DNA of 64,000 bases from Streptomyces violascens (GTDB taxonomy: Bacteria > Actinomycetota > Actinomycetes > Streptomycetales > Streptomycetaceae): assembly GCF_014649955.1 (NCBI RefSeq), contig NZ_BMUA01000001.1, forward strand, positions 744,001-808,000, given 5' to 3'. The notes below the pieces were generated by a model. The model worked only from the letters and a program-made list of their open reading frames with translations, ran no database searches and was not told the origin of the DNA. Positions 26,223 through 34,952 of the stretch are shown here, piece by piece. Position 1 is the stretch's first letter, and each line of letters starts with the position of its first letter. The position numbers and the translations under genes were made by a program.

Positions 26223-27095
26223 TCAGCCGGCCTGCCCCGTCGCCCCGCTGCCGGAGGCGCCCCGCTCCTCGAACACCTCCCGCGCGGCAGTGATGCCGTT
26301 GATCGCCGCCGGGAAGCCCGCGTACCCCGCCATCTGCGTGATGACCTCGACGACCTCCTCGCGGGTGCCGCCCACGTTGAGGAAGCCGTGGATGTGGACG
26401 CGCAGTTGGGGTGCGGCCGTGCCGAGGGCGGTGCACATGGCGATGGTGGCCAGTTCGCGCGACTTCAGGTCGAGCGCGGAGCGGGAGTAGATGTCCCCGA
26501 AGGCGAACTCGACGATGTAGCGCGCCAGATCGGGCGCGATGTCCCGTAGCGAGGCGACGACCTGGTCGCCCGCGTGCCCGTCGACCTCGGCCAGCTTGGC
26601 GAGCCCGCGCTCGTACCGGTCGCCCGGCAGCGGCTCGGTGTCGACCGGGGTGGCGGCGGCGTCGGGGCGGGCCTCGAAGACCTCGCGGGCGACGCCGATG
26701 CCGTTGAGCGCGGCCGGGAAGCCCGCGTACACGGCGGTGTGGATCAGGATCTCCACGATTTCGGCCGGGCTGACTCCGACGTTGAGCGCGCCGTCGATGT
26801 GGAAGCGCAGCTGCGGAGCCGCGTTGCCCAGGGCGGCCAGCGCGCCGACGGTGGCGATCTGCCGCTGGCGCAGGGTGAGTCCGGGGCGGGACACGACGTC
26901 GCCGTATCCGAAGGCGACGGTCATGTGGCCGAGGGCGGGGGCGATGTCGGCCAGGCTGTCCAGGACGGCCGGGTTCTCCCGGCCGCCGACGGTCCGCAGC
27001 ACGGCGAGCCCGCGTTCGTACCGCTCGTCGGTGGTCTCGTTGGTCCGGGCGGCCTGGGCGTCAACGGCGTTCTTGGCGTTCTCTGCGCTGTTCAT
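26223..27095 (-). CDS. Carboxymuconolactone decarboxylase family protein, two tandem domains
   Basis: A 290-residue protein in which the CMD/AhpD fold occurs twice: ~23-130 ([54 protein letters not shown]) and ~155-270 ([53 protein letters not shown]). Neither half has the AhpD CxxC pair, so an alkyl hydroperoxidase activity is unlikely; gamma-carboxymuconolactone decarboxylation or a related lactone/hydroxylated-acid reaction is possible. It begins at ATG 27095, 29 bp after the AraC gene on the same strand, with a palindrome in between. CMD genes are classic ECF41 targets, but the ECF41 gene here is 24 kb away. Confidence 0.87.
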   Translation of the reverse strand: MNSAENAKNAVDAQAARTNETTDERYERGLAVLRTVGGRENPAVLDSLADIAPALGHMTVAFGYGDVVSRPGLTLRQRQIATVGALAALGNAAPQLRFHIDGALNVGVSPAEIVEILIHTAVYAGFPAALNGIGVAREVFEARPDAAATPVDTEPLPGDRYERGLAKLAEVDGHAGDQVVASLRDIAPDLARYIVEFAFGDIYSRSALDLKSRELATIAMCTALGTAAPQLRVHIHGFLNVGGTREEVVEVITQMAGYAGFPAAINGITAAREVFEERGASGSGATGQAG

Positions 27096-27112
27096 GTGCA
27101 GGACGCTACGAG

Positions 27113-27128
27113 TTGGAGCACGCTCTAA
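27113..27128. promoter_or_regulatory. TetR/AraC-type operator candidate before the double-CMD gene
   Basis: TTAGAGCGTGCTCCAA on the minus strand has 7-bp arms with one mismatch around GT. It overlaps the last codons of the AraC gene and lies 18 bp upstream of the CMD start. TNNGAGCNNGCTC palindromes are usual TetR-type sites. It suggests separate control of the CMD gene. Confidence 0.4.
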
Positions 27129-27871
27129 CGCAAGCGGCTGTGCGTACCCGGTGTGTGGCCGAAGGCGCGGCGGAAGACATCGATGAACGCGCTGGTGGAT
27201 GACCAGCCGCAACGGTGGGCCACGGTCGTCACCGGGGTGTCCTCGGCGAGGAGTTGCAGGGCGCGGTAGAGGCGGACCTGGGTGCGCCACTGCGGGAACG
27301 TCATGCCGAGGTCGGCTCGGAACAGCCGGGTCAGGGTGCGCTCGCTCGCGCCCACGAGGGCGCCGAGTTCGGCGAGCCCGCGCCGGTCGGCGGGGTCGGC
27401 TTCCAGCAGCGCGCACACGGCGACCAGGCGGGGGTCGCCGGGCGCGGGCAGATGGACGGGCTCCTGCGGCGAGGCGCGCAGCTGGTCGAGCAGCACGGCC
27501 CGCAGCCGCTCGCCCTCGGGGCTTTCGTCGTCGGGCGAGCGGGTGTGGGCCAGGAGCAGCTCGCGCAGGAGCGGGCCGACCATCAAGACCGTGGGGGCGT
27601 CCAGGCCCAGCGGGTTCTCGTGGGCGGCGATGCCCATGAGGTGCAGCTCCAGCCTGCCGTGCGCGCGGTGGGAGTGCACGGTGCCGGCCGGCACCCAGAT
27701 CGCGCGCGTGGCGGGGGCCACCCACGTCCCGGCCTCGGTCGTGACGGCGAGGACGCCGTGGCCGGCGTAGACGATCTGGTGGTCGTCGTGCCGGTGCGCG
27801 TCGATGCTGTCCCCGGGCGCCATCTGCTGGGCGCGGGTGGGGGCGACGGGAGTGTGGCGGATCTTCGGCAT
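27125..27871 (-). CDS. AraC-family transcriptional regulator
   Basis: A 248-residue regulator: an N-terminal cupin ([37 protein letters not shown]) that probably binds a small ligand, and a C-terminal pair of helix-turn-helix motifs ([20 protein letters not shown] and [20 protein letters not shown], ending FGHTPG). The architecture is that of the common streptomycete pair of cupin-AraC gene beside a divergent MFS transporter gene. The ATG at 27871 has no clear ribosome site, and the message may be leaderless or nearly so; only 54 bp lie between the two starts. It likely represses or activates the transporter in response to its substrate. Confidence 0.88.
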   Translation of the reverse strand: MPKIRHTPVAPTRAQQMAPGDSIDAHRHDDHQIVYAGHGVLAVTTEAGTWVAPATRAIWVPAGTVHSHRAHGRLELHLMGIAAHENPLGLDAPTVLMVGPLLRELLLAHTRSPDDESPEGERLRAVLLDQLRASPQEPVHLPAPGDPRLVAVCALLEADPADRRGLAELGALVGASERTLTRLFRADLGMTFPQWRTQVRLYRALQLLAEDTPVTTVAHRCGWSSTSAFIDVFRRAFGHTPGTHSRLR

Positions 27872-27925
27872 TGCTTGGCAATTTATCGGAAGCGGGACAG
27901 CGGCGCGCGCGGTGATGATCGGGCT

Positions 27926-29146
27926 GTGCCGAAGAAACAGCAGCGTCATGAGCGAATGTACGGCGGAGGCCTGCTCCGCAGCCCGGTGTTCCTGCTGGCG
28001 GTGGGGCATTCCTGTGTCGATGTGTACCAGGGTGCCGTCGCGGCCCTGGTGCCGTTCTTCGTCGCCGAACGCGCCTATTCCTATGCCGCCGCGTCCGGCA
28101 TCGTGCTGGCCGCCTCCCTGCTCTCCTCGGTCGTCCAGCCGCTGTTCGGCGCGCTCACCGACCGGTGGGCACTGCCGTGGCTGCTGCCCGTGAGCACGGC
28201 GGTGGCCGGGATCGGCATCGCCCTGAGCGGCACGGGCGGCGCGTACGCCCTGACCCTGGCGACGGTCGCCCTGTCCGGGGTGGGGGTGGCCGCCTATCAC
28301 CCCGAGTCCGCGCGCGTGGCCCGGCGCGCGAGCGACGGGAGCCACACCGCGATGGGGTGGTTCTCGCTCGGCGGCAACCTGGGGTTCGCGGCCGCGCCGT
28401 TGCTCGTGGCAGGGGTGGTCGGCATCGGTGGGCTGCGCGCGGCGCCGCTGCTCGTGGTGCCGGCCGCGCTGGGCGGCGTGCTGTGCGTGCTCGCGCTGCG
28501 CGCGATACGGGGCACCGGCGGCGGCGCGCCCAAGAACGTACGGGCCGCCGGCCGCGACGACCGGGCCTCGTTCCTGAAGCTGTGCCTGGCCGTGATCTGC
28601 CGCTCCCTGGTCTTCGTGGGCCTGAGCACCTTCGTCGCCCTGTACGCCCGCCAGCGCGTGAGCGGCGGTCAACTCACGGGCTCCGCCGCCCTGTTCGTGC
28701 TGTACGCGGGTGGCGCGATCGGCACGGTCGTGGGCGGCCGGCTGGCGGCGCGCCGGGACCGGGTGCGGGTGGTGAACGGGTCGTACGCGGCTGCGGTGCC
28801 CGCCGTCGCCGGAGTCGTGTTCGTGCCCGGCCCGGCGTTCTACGTGTTCGTCGCACTGACCTCGGCCGCGCTGTACGTGCCGTTCTCCTTGCAGGTGACG
28901 CTGGGTCAGGACTATCTGCCCACCCGGATCGGCACGGCGAGCGGGGTCACGCTCGGCCTGACGGTGAGCGTGGGCGGGGTGGCGGGCCCGCTGATCGGGG
29001 CGGCGGCGGACGCGACCTCGCTGGGGACCGCGCTCGCCCCGCTGATCGTCTTCCCCGCCCTGGCCTGGCTCCTCACCCGCACCCTGCCGGAGCCGGAAGC
29101 TCCACCGCAGGAGGTCACGAAGTCCCTTGTGCAGAACGTCAGTTGA
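27926..29146 (+). CDS. MFS transporter (fosmidomycin-resistance-type)
   Basis: A ~406-residue, 12-helix major facilitator protein with two six-helix halves ([25 protein letters not shown] region first, [18 protein letters not shown] start of the second). The [14 protein letters not shown] start and [15 protein letters not shown]-like loop ([15 protein letters not shown]) place it with FsR-type drug/proton antiporters. It is probably an efflux pump controlled by the divergent AraC gene. The start is uncertain: GTG 27926 or ATG 27956; neither has a strong ribosome site. It converges with the PAP2-DAGK gene. Confidence 0.85.
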   Translation: MPKKQQRHERMYGGGLLRSPVFLLAVGHSCVDVYQGAVAALVPFFVAERAYSYAAASGIVLAASLLSSVVQPLFGALTDRWALPWLLPVSTAVAGIGIALSGTGGAYALTLATVALSGVGVAAYHPESARVARRASDGSHTAMGWFSLGGNLGFAAAPLLVAGVVGIGGLRAAPLLVVPAALGGVLCVLALRAIRGTGGGAPKNVRAAGRDDRASFLKLCLAVICRSLVFVGLSTFVALYARQRVSGGQLTGSAALFVLYAGGAIGTVVGGRLAARRDRVRVVNGSYAAAVPAVAGVVFVPGPAFYVFVALTSAALYVPFSLQVTLGQDYLPTRIGTASGVTLGLTVSVGGVAGPLIGAAADATSLGTALAPLIVFPALAWLLTRTLPEPEAPPQEVTKSLVQNVS

Positions 29147-29152
29147 ACGGAA

Positions 29153-30706
29153 TCAAGACGCCGGTTTCGCCCCGGCGGCGATGGCGGCCGTCGCGGTGCG
29201 GGCCCGCTGGGCGATCTCGTCCTGGGGTTCGGCGGGGCTGTAGACGACGAGCGCCCGGTCCGCCTTGTCGAGCAGCAGGGCGTCCGGCGCGGCCGCGGTC
29301 TCGCCGTCGTACGCGAGGGTGTTGACCTCGTCGAGGCCGGTGAGCCGCACCGACCGTACGCGTTCGGCACGGTAGACGTGCGAGCGGCGCAGGGCGCCCG
29401 CGAGCGCGGAGACGGCGAGGCGCGTGCGGGCGAGCGGCGCCTCGGCGTCGACGGTGCGCAGGTCGATGAGGCCCTCGTCGAGGCGGGGCCGGTGCGAGGG
29501 GGCGAGCCCGTCGGGCTGGTAGTGGCCGTTGCCCGCGAACAGCAGCCACAACGCCCGCGGGCGGCCGTCGATGCGCAGGCGTACGGGCGTGGCGGTGCGC
29601 AGCACACGGACGAGGGCGACGGCGGCGGCCGGCCACTTGCCGATGCGGCCCTCCATGCCTTCGCGCATGCGGACCAGGTCGGGGTAGAGGCCGATGCTGA
29701 ACGTGTTGAGGAAGGCGGCGACGTCCTGGCCCGAGTCGTCGCGCGCCCGGGCCAGGTCGACGCGGATCGCCTCGCCGTGTTCGACGGCGTACACGGTGTC
29801 CTCGAAGGCGGCGACGCCCGCGTCGAGCGCGAAGTGGTTGAGGGTGCCGCCGGGGAACACCGCGAGGGCGAGTCCGGCACGGGCGGCTCGTTCGCAGGCC
29901 GCGTTCACGGTGCCGTCGCCGCCGCACACGCCGAGCACTCCGGCGAGCTCGCCCGCCCGGGCGACGGCTTCGTCGAGGAGTTCGCCCAGGTCGTCGCCGG
30001 GACCGCGTTCGACGATCTCGGCCTCGGGAAGCAGCAGGCGCAGGAGTTCCGGCGCGGGCAGGCGGCCAGGAACGCCTTTGCCCGCGCCGCCGTTGACGAC
30101 CACGACGAGACCCTGGCCCCGTTGCAGAACGGGCGCCGCGGCGCGGGTGTGCAGGGGGTGTACGGGCTGCGGGCGGGGCGGCCACCAGTAGCAGGTGACG
30201 GCGGCCGCGGCCATGCCGAGCGCGCAGCCGGCCAGCACGTCGCCGGGGTAGTGGACGCCGACGTAGACGCGGGAGAACGCCACGGCCACGGCGACCGGGG
30301 CGAGCAGTGCCCCGTACCGGGTGGATTCCAGGGCCACGCCGGTGGCGAAGGCGGCGGCCGACGCGGAGTGCCCGGAGGGGAACGAGGTGCTGCGCGGCAG
30401 CTTCGCGAGCCGCCGCACCAGCGGCACGGTGTCGATGACCGGGCGCCGGCGCCCGGTCGCGTACTTGGCGACGGTGTTGGTGGTGAGCGAGGCCAGCGCC
30501 AGGGCGCCGATCCCGCGCCGGGCGGCCCGGCGGGCCGTGGGGCCGCCGACCGCCGAGAGCGCGGCCGCGGCGGCGAACCACAGCCGCCCGTGATTGGCGG
30601 CATGGCTGAGCGTGGGCAGCACCTGCTCGGCGCCCGCCAGCTTCGCGGTGGCGACCCGCTCGAACCAGCGGCGGTCGATCGCACCCATCCGGGACATCGG
30701 TGACAT
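29153..30706 (-). CDS. PAP2 phosphatase fused to a diacylglycerol kinase-like domain
   Basis: A 517-residue membrane enzyme with two domains. Residues ~25-200 form a PAP2 phosphatase with the three motifs KYATGRRRP, SFPSGHS and SRVYVGVHYPGD, set among membrane helices. Residues ~205-500 form a lipid/diacylglycerol kinase catalytic domain with VVVNGGAGKG, the nucleotide motif CGGDGTVN and FPGGTLNHFA. Together they could remove phosphate from one lipid and add it to another, for instance cycling phosphatidic acid and diacylglycerol. This fusion is known in actinobacteria. The ATG 30706 is next to AGGGGG; an internal ATG at 30697 fits that site better. Confidence 0.88.
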   Translation of the reverse strand: MSPMSRMGAIDRRWFERVATAKLAGAEQVLPTLSHAANHGRLWFAAAAALSAVGGPTARRAARRGIGALALASLTTNTVAKYATGRRRPVIDTVPLVRRLAKLPRSTSFPSGHSASAAAFATGVALESTRYGALLAPVAVAVAFSRVYVGVHYPGDVLAGCALGMAAAAVTCYWWPPRPQPVHPLHTRAAAPVLQRGQGLVVVVNGGAGKGVPGRLPAPELLRLLLPEAEIVERGPGDDLGELLDEAVARAGELAGVLGVCGGDGTVNAACERAARAGLALAVFPGGTLNHFALDAGVAAFEDTVYAVEHGEAIRVDLARARDDSGQDVAAFLNTFSIGLYPDLVRMREGMEGRIGKWPAAAVALVRVLRTATPVRLRIDGRPRALWLLFAGNGHYQPDGLAPSHRPRLDEGLIDLRTVDAEAPLARTRLAVSALAGALRRSHVYRAERVRSVRLTGLDEVNTLAYDGETAAAPDALLLDKADRALVVYSPAEPQDEIAQRARTATAAIAAGAKPAS

Positions 30707-30748
30707 GCCCCCTGCCTAGCCCGGATGGCACCGGGCCGCCCGCCGGAC

Positions 30749-31126
30749 TCACCCGGACGGGCGGCCCCGCTCCAGGGCCGCCACCAGCGTCGGCACATGG
30801 CTGTGGTCGATGTCCTTCACGGCGGTGACCAGGGTGACGGTGTCGCTCTTGGCGAGGCCGAGCAGCCGGTCGAGCGCCCGGGCCGGTCCGGGCTCGGCGA
30901 GTTCGGCCTCGTACCGCTCCCGGAACTCGGCGTAGCGCGTGCGGTCCTCGTGGTACCAGCGGCGCAGTTCCGTCGAGGGGGTGAGCTCCTTGGGCCACTC
31001 GTCGACGGCGGCGCGTTCCTTGGAGAGGCCCCTGGGCCACAACCGGTCCACCAGGACGCGTACGCCGTCGCCGTCCTCGGGCGGGTCGTAGACGCGGCGG
31101 ACCCGCATCGTGCGCTTTCCCGGCAT
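30749..31126 (-). CDS. DUF488 family protein
   Basis: A 125-residue DUF488 protein: the start MRVRRVYDPPEDGDGVRVLV and the signature DRLWPRGLSKERAAVDEWPK, then LRRWYHEDRTRYAEF and a C-terminal TVTLVTAVKDIDHSHVPTL. The family is widespread and has no firmly assigned reaction. ATG 31126 follows TTTGGAGGC at a good distance. It lies 42 bp before the PAP2-DAGK gene on the same strand, so co-transcription is possible. Confidence 0.88.
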   Translation of the reverse strand: MPGKRTMRVRRVYDPPEDGDGVRVLVDRLWPRGLSKERAAVDEWPKELTPSTELRRWYHEDRTRYAEFRERYEAELAEPGPARALDRLLGLAKSDTVTLVTAVKDIDHSHVPTLVAALERGRPSG

Positions 31127-31210
31127 GGATGCCTCCAAAGGTGTCGCCTCCCCCGCGCTGTCAACAGCCCAACCCTGTCAACCGCCCACCGATTCCGCGA
31201 CCGACGCGAA

Positions 31211-31237
31211 GGGCGGCCCGATCGCCTCGGGCCGCCC
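31211..31237. terminator. Terminator hairpin between YhgE-like and DUF488 genes
   Basis: Perfect 11-bp arms GGGCGGCCCGA and TCGGGCCGCCC with a 5-nt loop, 49 bp after the stop codon of the membrane protein gene. Confidence 0.65.
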
Positions 31238-31285
31238 TGGGAACCTGTGTCCGACGCCGGGAGCCTGTGTCGGAGATGCGCGGCG

Positions 31286-32410
31286 TCAGACGCCGACGGC
31301 CTCCTCGACTTCCTCTTCCTCTTCGGCCTCCTCGGCGAGGGCCGCTGCCACGGTGACGGACGGCGCCGCCTCTGCGGCGACCGGCGCGGCGACCCTGGCC
31401 CGGCGGCGTTCGGTCAGTCCCGCGACCGCCATCACGGCGAGGCCGAGGACCAGCCAGGCGGCGAGCACCCACACGTTGCGGGCGAGGCCGTGGCCGTCGA
31501 AGTAGACCAGGTCGCGGATGCCCTCGACGAGGCCGGCGCCGTTCCAGAAGGCGTGCAGGCTGCCGAAGAAGCCGTTCTGCAGCTCGGGCCGGAACAGACC
31601 GCCGGAGCTCGTGAAGTTGAGCATCACGAAGAGCACCATCACGGCGAGCGTGGTCCAGCGCTTGAGGAAGGTGTGGAGCCCGGCGCCGAGGAAGAGGATG
31701 CCCGCCGAGTACAGCCAGGACATCGCCCACACGCCCCACAGGCCGTGGTCGACCAGGTGGAACAGCGGTCCCGCGAAGGCCGCACCGATCACCGAGACCG
31801 CGAAGGAGACCCCGGTCACCAGCGCCGCACGAACCTTCAGGGAGAGCCCGGCTCCGGCCGCCCCGAGCGCCGCGACGGAGGCGTACGAGCCGATGCTCAC
31901 GGCGATGAGCAGGAAGAAGATGCCCGATCCTGTCGGGTCGCCGGAGACCGGCGGTACGACGTCGGTGACCTTCAGGGGGACGCCCTGGGCGCTCGCCACC
32001 GGGGTGAAGACCTTCGTGACGGCGGTGGCGCTCATGTCGGATCCGGCCGAGGCGACGATGAGCTCGGGCGCCTTCGCGTTCAGGACGTAGGCGCCGGAGA
32101 TGTCCCGGTGCTCGAGCTGGTCGACGGCGGTGGCGCGGTCGGCGACGGTGCGGACGTCGAGCTTGTCGCCCGCCTTGTCCTTCACCGTCTGCGCGAACAC
32201 CTTGGCCTCGGGGCCCGCCCCGACGACCGCGACCGGCAGGTGATGCGGCTCGGGGGTGGCGAACGCTCCCAGGTAGGCGAGTCCCATGCCGAGGCACATG
32301 AGGAGCGGGGTGATCAGATGCGTGAGGACGTGCCGCAGTGCGGGGTTCGACGACGCGGTACGCACGTCGCCCGGCGTGGCGACCCGTCCAGCCTTGTGGC
32401 CTCCGGACAT
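31286..32410 (-). CDS. YhgE/ABC-2-type membrane protein
   Basis: A 374-residue membrane protein. One helix near the start (ITPLLMCLGMGLAYLGAF) is followed by an extracellular domain (~60-165), then five helices (GIFFLLIAVSIGSYASVAAL; ALVTGVSFAVSVIGAAF; SWLYSAGILFLGAGLHTFL; AVMVLFVMLNFTSSG; VWVLAAWLVLGLAVMAVAG). This is the layout of YhgE/Pip and ABC-2 type permease-like proteins. The C-terminal tail is very acidic (EEAEEEEEVEEAVGV). Function is unknown; phage-receptor or export-related roles are known for some members. The ATG at 32410 follows AGAAGGG. A MarR-type operator spans the presumed promoter upstream. Confidence 0.82.
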   Translation of the reverse strand: MSGGHKAGRVATPGDVRTASSNPALRHVLTHLITPLLMCLGMGLAYLGAFATPEPHHLPVAVVGAGPEAKVFAQTVKDKAGDKLDVRTVADRATAVDQLEHRDISGAYVLNAKAPELIVASAGSDMSATAVTKVFTPVASAQGVPLKVTDVVPPVSGDPTGSGIFFLLIAVSIGSYASVAALGAAGAGLSLKVRAALVTGVSFAVSVIGAAFAGPLFHLVDHGLWGVWAMSWLYSAGILFLGAGLHTFLKRWTTLAVMVLFVMLNFTSSGGLFRPELQNGFFGSLHAFWNGAGLVEGIRDLVYFDGHGLARNVWVLAAWLVLGLAVMAVAGLTERRRARVAAPVAAEAAPSVTVAAALAEEAEEEEEVEEAVGV

Positions 32411-32470
32411 GACAGGACCCTTCTGATCGGACCCACGGTCGGACCGGCCGCGACCCAATGGTTGGCTTTT

Positions 32471-32498
32471 ACAACTTCAATGAGTTGTACTATACAAG
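32471..32498. promoter_or_regulatory. MarR-type operator and -10 element before the YhgE-like gene
   Basis: Two overlapping palindromes: ACAACTTCAATGAGTTGT (32471-32488, perfect 6-bp arms) and GTTGTA-CTA-TACAAG (32484-32498). On the gene strand TATAGT (32494-32489) is a good -10 hexamer inside the second palindrome. The GTTGTA-N3-TACAA pattern recurs before the MarR gene at 44587-44601. This A/T-rich island stands out from the surrounding GC-rich DNA. Confidence 0.6.
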
Positions 32499-32879
32499 CA
32501 TTCCCTCGAGGAAGCCACCCCGATCGCGACCGGGGCCCGGCCGTGGCCCTGCCGGCGGTGGGTGCGGTGATCTGGCCGGCGCTCCTGATGGCGGTCGTAC
32601 GCCACGGGCAGCGGCGGATGCGCAGGAGTGGCCTTCCTGGTGTGTGTAGCGACCCAGGGGCCGGCGGTCCTTGCCGCCACGCTGTCGCCGGCGGGCGCGG
32701 GCGAATGACGGGCCGCGCCGGTCGCGCTGGGGCTCGGCCTTTCCCTCTACGCCGGGGCGCCGGTCCGGTTCGGCTTCCGGCAGGTACGGGACGGGTCAGC
32801 CGAGTGCCGGGCGGGACGGGCCGAGCGGCCGGCGGGAGTCCGGTGCGCCGTCGGTGCGGCGAAGAACGATCCCGCACAA

Positions 32880-32988
32880 GGGGCGCGGGGCTGCGACATG
32901 CGCGGCTCCGCCGCGATGGGGATCCCCCCGTTCGAGCGGAGCCGAGAACTTGGGGGAGCGACCAGCCACGACGAGCCCGCAGTCGAAA
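32880..32988. repeat. Dispersed GGGGCGCGGGG element, copy B, with nested insert
   Basis: The copy reads GGGGCGCGGGG, GCGGCTCCGCCGCG, then a ~43-bp insert with its own complementary ends (GGGGATCCCCCC, CTTGGGGGAG), then CGACCAGCCACGACGAGCCC and GCAGTCGAA. Copy C at 63054 lacks the insert. The rest of the 596-bp gap 32411-33006 holds the promoter/operator and a stretch (32508-32880) with no gene that I can support, perhaps a worn remnant of a membrane protein gene. Confidence 0.65.
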
Positions 32989-33006
32989 ACCGGCGCCCCC
33001 GCGGAG

Positions 33007-33966
33007 CTATTGGCCGGCACCGCGGCGCGTGGCCCGCACCCGCCGCACCAGATCCAATGCCGCCCCCTCCCACTCCGCATGCTCAAAGGTGAACCCCGCC
33101 TCCAGGAGGCGCCCCGGCACCACCCGCCTGCTCTTCAGCAGCAACTCGGTGTCCGAGCGGAGCGCAAACGCGCCGAGCTCGGCCATCCACTTCGTGGCGG
33201 GCAGCCCCACCGGGACGCCCCAGGCGCCGCGCAGGGCACGCATGAAGGCCCGCTGCGGGAGTGGGGCGGGGGCGGCCAGGTTCACGGGGCCGGTGAAGTC
33301 GTCGCGCGCGACGAGGAACTCGACCGCCCGCACGAAATCGCGGTCGTGGATCCAGGACACGTACTGCCTGCCGCCCGCGACCGGCCCGCCCAGGCCGAGC
33401 CTCGCCATCTTCAGGAGCACGTCGAACACCCCCTCGCGGTCCGGGCTCATCACCATCGCGGAGCGCAGGGCGACCTTGCGGGTGTCCGGCGTCCTGGCCT
33501 CTTCCTGGGCCGCCTCCCACGCCTTGGCGATCTCGACGCTGAACCCCCAGTAGCCGGGGACGTCCGGCTCGGCGCCGCCCACGATCCCGGTCGCCTCGTC
33601 GTTGGCTGCGTCGAAGCGATGGGCGTACACGGTCGCGGTGCTCATCTGGAGCCACACCTTCGGGGGCCGCGCGGCGGCGCCGATCGCCTCGCCCACGACC
33701 TGGGCGGAGCGCACCCGGGAGTCCATCATGGCCCGCAGGTTCGCCTCGGTGTAGCGGCAGCTCACGCTGCGGCCCGCCAAGTTGATCACGACGTCGCTGC
33801 CGTCGACGACCTCGGCCCACGCGCCGAGCGTCTCGCCGTCCCAGCCCACCTCGCGCTCGCGGCGCGGCCGACGGGTCAGGACGACGACGTCGTGGCCCGC
33901 TGCGGTCAGCGCCCTGTCCAGGATCGCTCCGACCTGGCCGGTTCCGCCGGGAATCACTATCTTCAT
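33007..33966 (-). CDS. TIGR01777 family NAD(P)-dependent epimerase
   Basis: A 319-residue short-chain dehydrogenase/reductase-like protein of the TIGR01777 (YfcH/SulA) family. The Rossmann motif is VIPGGTGQVGAIL, followed by INLAGRSVSCRYTEANL, the STATVYAHR stretch in place of the usual Ser-Tyr-x3-Lys signature region, and the C-terminal DUF1731 part with ALRGAWGVPVGLPATKWM and SRRVVPGRLLEAGFTF. The family is poorly characterised; members influence cell division or lipid-linked traits in some bacteria. The ATG at 33966 has GAGGGGG just upstream. A perfect-arm palindrome overlaps its probable promoter. Confidence 0.87.
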   Translation of the reverse strand: MKIVIPGGTGQVGAILDRALTAAGHDVVVLTRRPRREREVGWDGETLGAWAEVVDGSDVVINLAGRSVSCRYTEANLRAMMDSRVRSAQVVGEAIGAAARPPKVWLQMSTATVYAHRFDAANDEATGIVGGAEPDVPGYWGFSVEIAKAWEAAQEEARTPDTRKVALRSAMVMSPDREGVFDVLLKMARLGLGGPVAGGRQYVSWIHDRDFVRAVEFLVARDDFTGPVNLAAPAPLPQRAFMRALRGAWGVPVGLPATKWMAELGAFALRSDTELLLKSRRVVPGRLLEAGFTFEHAEWEGAALDLVRRVRATRRGAGQ

Positions 33967-34005
33967 TGCGCCCCCTCGATATGGGCACGACCCTAGCGCA
34001 CCGAA

Positions 34006-34019
34006 TTGAACACGTTCAA
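34006..34019. promoter_or_regulatory. KstR-like palindrome in the epimerase promoter
   Basis: TTGAAC and GTTCAA arms are separated by AC. The site fits the pattern TNNAACNNGTTNNA known for mycobacterial KstR, a TetR-family repressor. On the gene strand TTGAAC is also a fair -35 element with TAGGGT 17 bp downstream. The regulator is not in the window. Confidence 0.4.
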
Positions 34020-34149
34020 AGCGGCCTTGTGGTCACCCGGGTGGCTTGCGTGCGGTGGTCAGTAGGAGCCGGGCGGGCCGAGACTGGAAGAGGCTGCCGG
34101 ATCCGACCGCGCGGCGTGCGAGCCACTGGTCACAACCCAGGAGGTAGCC

Positions 34150-34662
34150 GTGGTCGACAGTGAGGCGTGGGGGGACGATGTCTATCAGCCCGACGGCTCC
34201 GAGGTACAGGACGACCAGGGCCTCCTCAGCGCCGAGGACACGCTCCTCGACGACGGCCCCGCCGACCCCCTCGACGTGGGCTACTCGCCACCGGAACGGC
34301 CCTGGGCGGTGGAGCGCGACGGGGTGACGGCGGCCGAGCGGCTGCACGGCGAGAGCCTGGAGCGGCGCCTGGCCGACGAGCTCCCCGAGGTGTCCGACAC
34401 CGACGGCGACGGCATGGGCGACACCTGGGACACCGACGGCGAGCCGCGCGACATCGAGGTCGGCGGCGCCCGCTCCGGACGCCTCGTGGCCCCCGACGAG
34501 GGAGCGCACCCGGACGACGAGACCCGCATGCTCGCCACCGACGTCGGCATCGACGGCGCGGCCTCCTCCGCCGAAGAAGCCGCCATGCACATCGTCGACG
34601 AGGACGATCTCGACTACCTCGAAGGCTTCGAGGCCCCCGCCCGCAGCGAATCGGGCGACTAG
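34150..34662 (+). CDS. DUF5709 family protein
   Basis: A 170-residue, strongly acidic protein of DUF5709, a family seen mainly in streptomycetes and relatives. Typical segments are the [20 protein letters not shown] start, [33 protein letters not shown]-type helix and the end with [16 protein letters not shown]. It lacks a signal peptide and is probably cytoplasmic. No reaction or partner is known. The GTG at 34150 follows GGAGG. It is 29 bp before the L31 gene. Confidence 0.87.
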   Translation: MVDSEAWGDDVYQPDGSEVQDDQGLLSAEDTLLDDGPADPLDVGYSPPERPWAVERDGVTAAERLHGESLERRLADELPEVSDTDGDGMGDTWDTDGEPRDIEVGGARSGRLVAPDEGAHPDDETRMLATDVGIDGAASSAEEAAMHIVDEDDLDYLEGFEAPARSESGD

Positions 34663-34691
34663 AGCCCGCCGACCGACACCCCGGAGCCCCC

Positions 34692-34940
34692 ATGCAGCGC
34701 GACAAGCAGCCCCCGTACCAGCCCGTCGTCTTCCGCGACAAAGCCGCCGGGTTCGCCTTCCTGACCCGGTCGACCGCGTCGAGCGAGGAGACGATCGACT
34801 GGGACGACGGCAACACGTACCCGGTCATCGACGTGGAGATCTCCGCGGAGAGCCACCCCTTCTACACCGGCAAGGCCCGGACGGTGGACACGGAGGGGCG
34901 GATCGCCCGCTTCGAGCGCCGTTACGAGGGCAAGGAGTGA
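34692..34940 (+). CDS. rpmE2: 50S ribosomal protein L31 type B (zinc-independent)
   Basis: An 82-residue L31 of the type that lacks the CxxC zinc ligands. The start [19 protein letters not shown] is followed by [36 protein letters not shown] and the family end [12 protein letters not shown]. Under zinc starvation type B L31 replaces the zinc-binding paralogue in the ribosome and frees zinc; in streptomycetes such genes are normally under Zur. I see no clear Zur box right upstream, which suggests another control or a promoter upstream of the DUF5709 gene. The ATG at 34692 has CGGAG upstream. Confidence 0.93.
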   Translation: MQRDKQPPYQPVVFRDKAAGFAFLTRSTASSEETIDWDDGNTYPVIDVEISAESHPFYTGKARTVDTEGRIARFERRYEGKE

Positions 34941-34952
34941 CCTGACCGGCAG

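Noticed and set aside
34006-34019. LexA (SOS) box
   Set aside because: Actinobacterial SOS boxes have GAAC and GTTC half-sites about four bases apart; here the spacer is two.
34640-34692. Zur box before the L31 type B gene
   Set aside because: No TGAAAATGATTTTCA-like palindrome appears in or near the gap.
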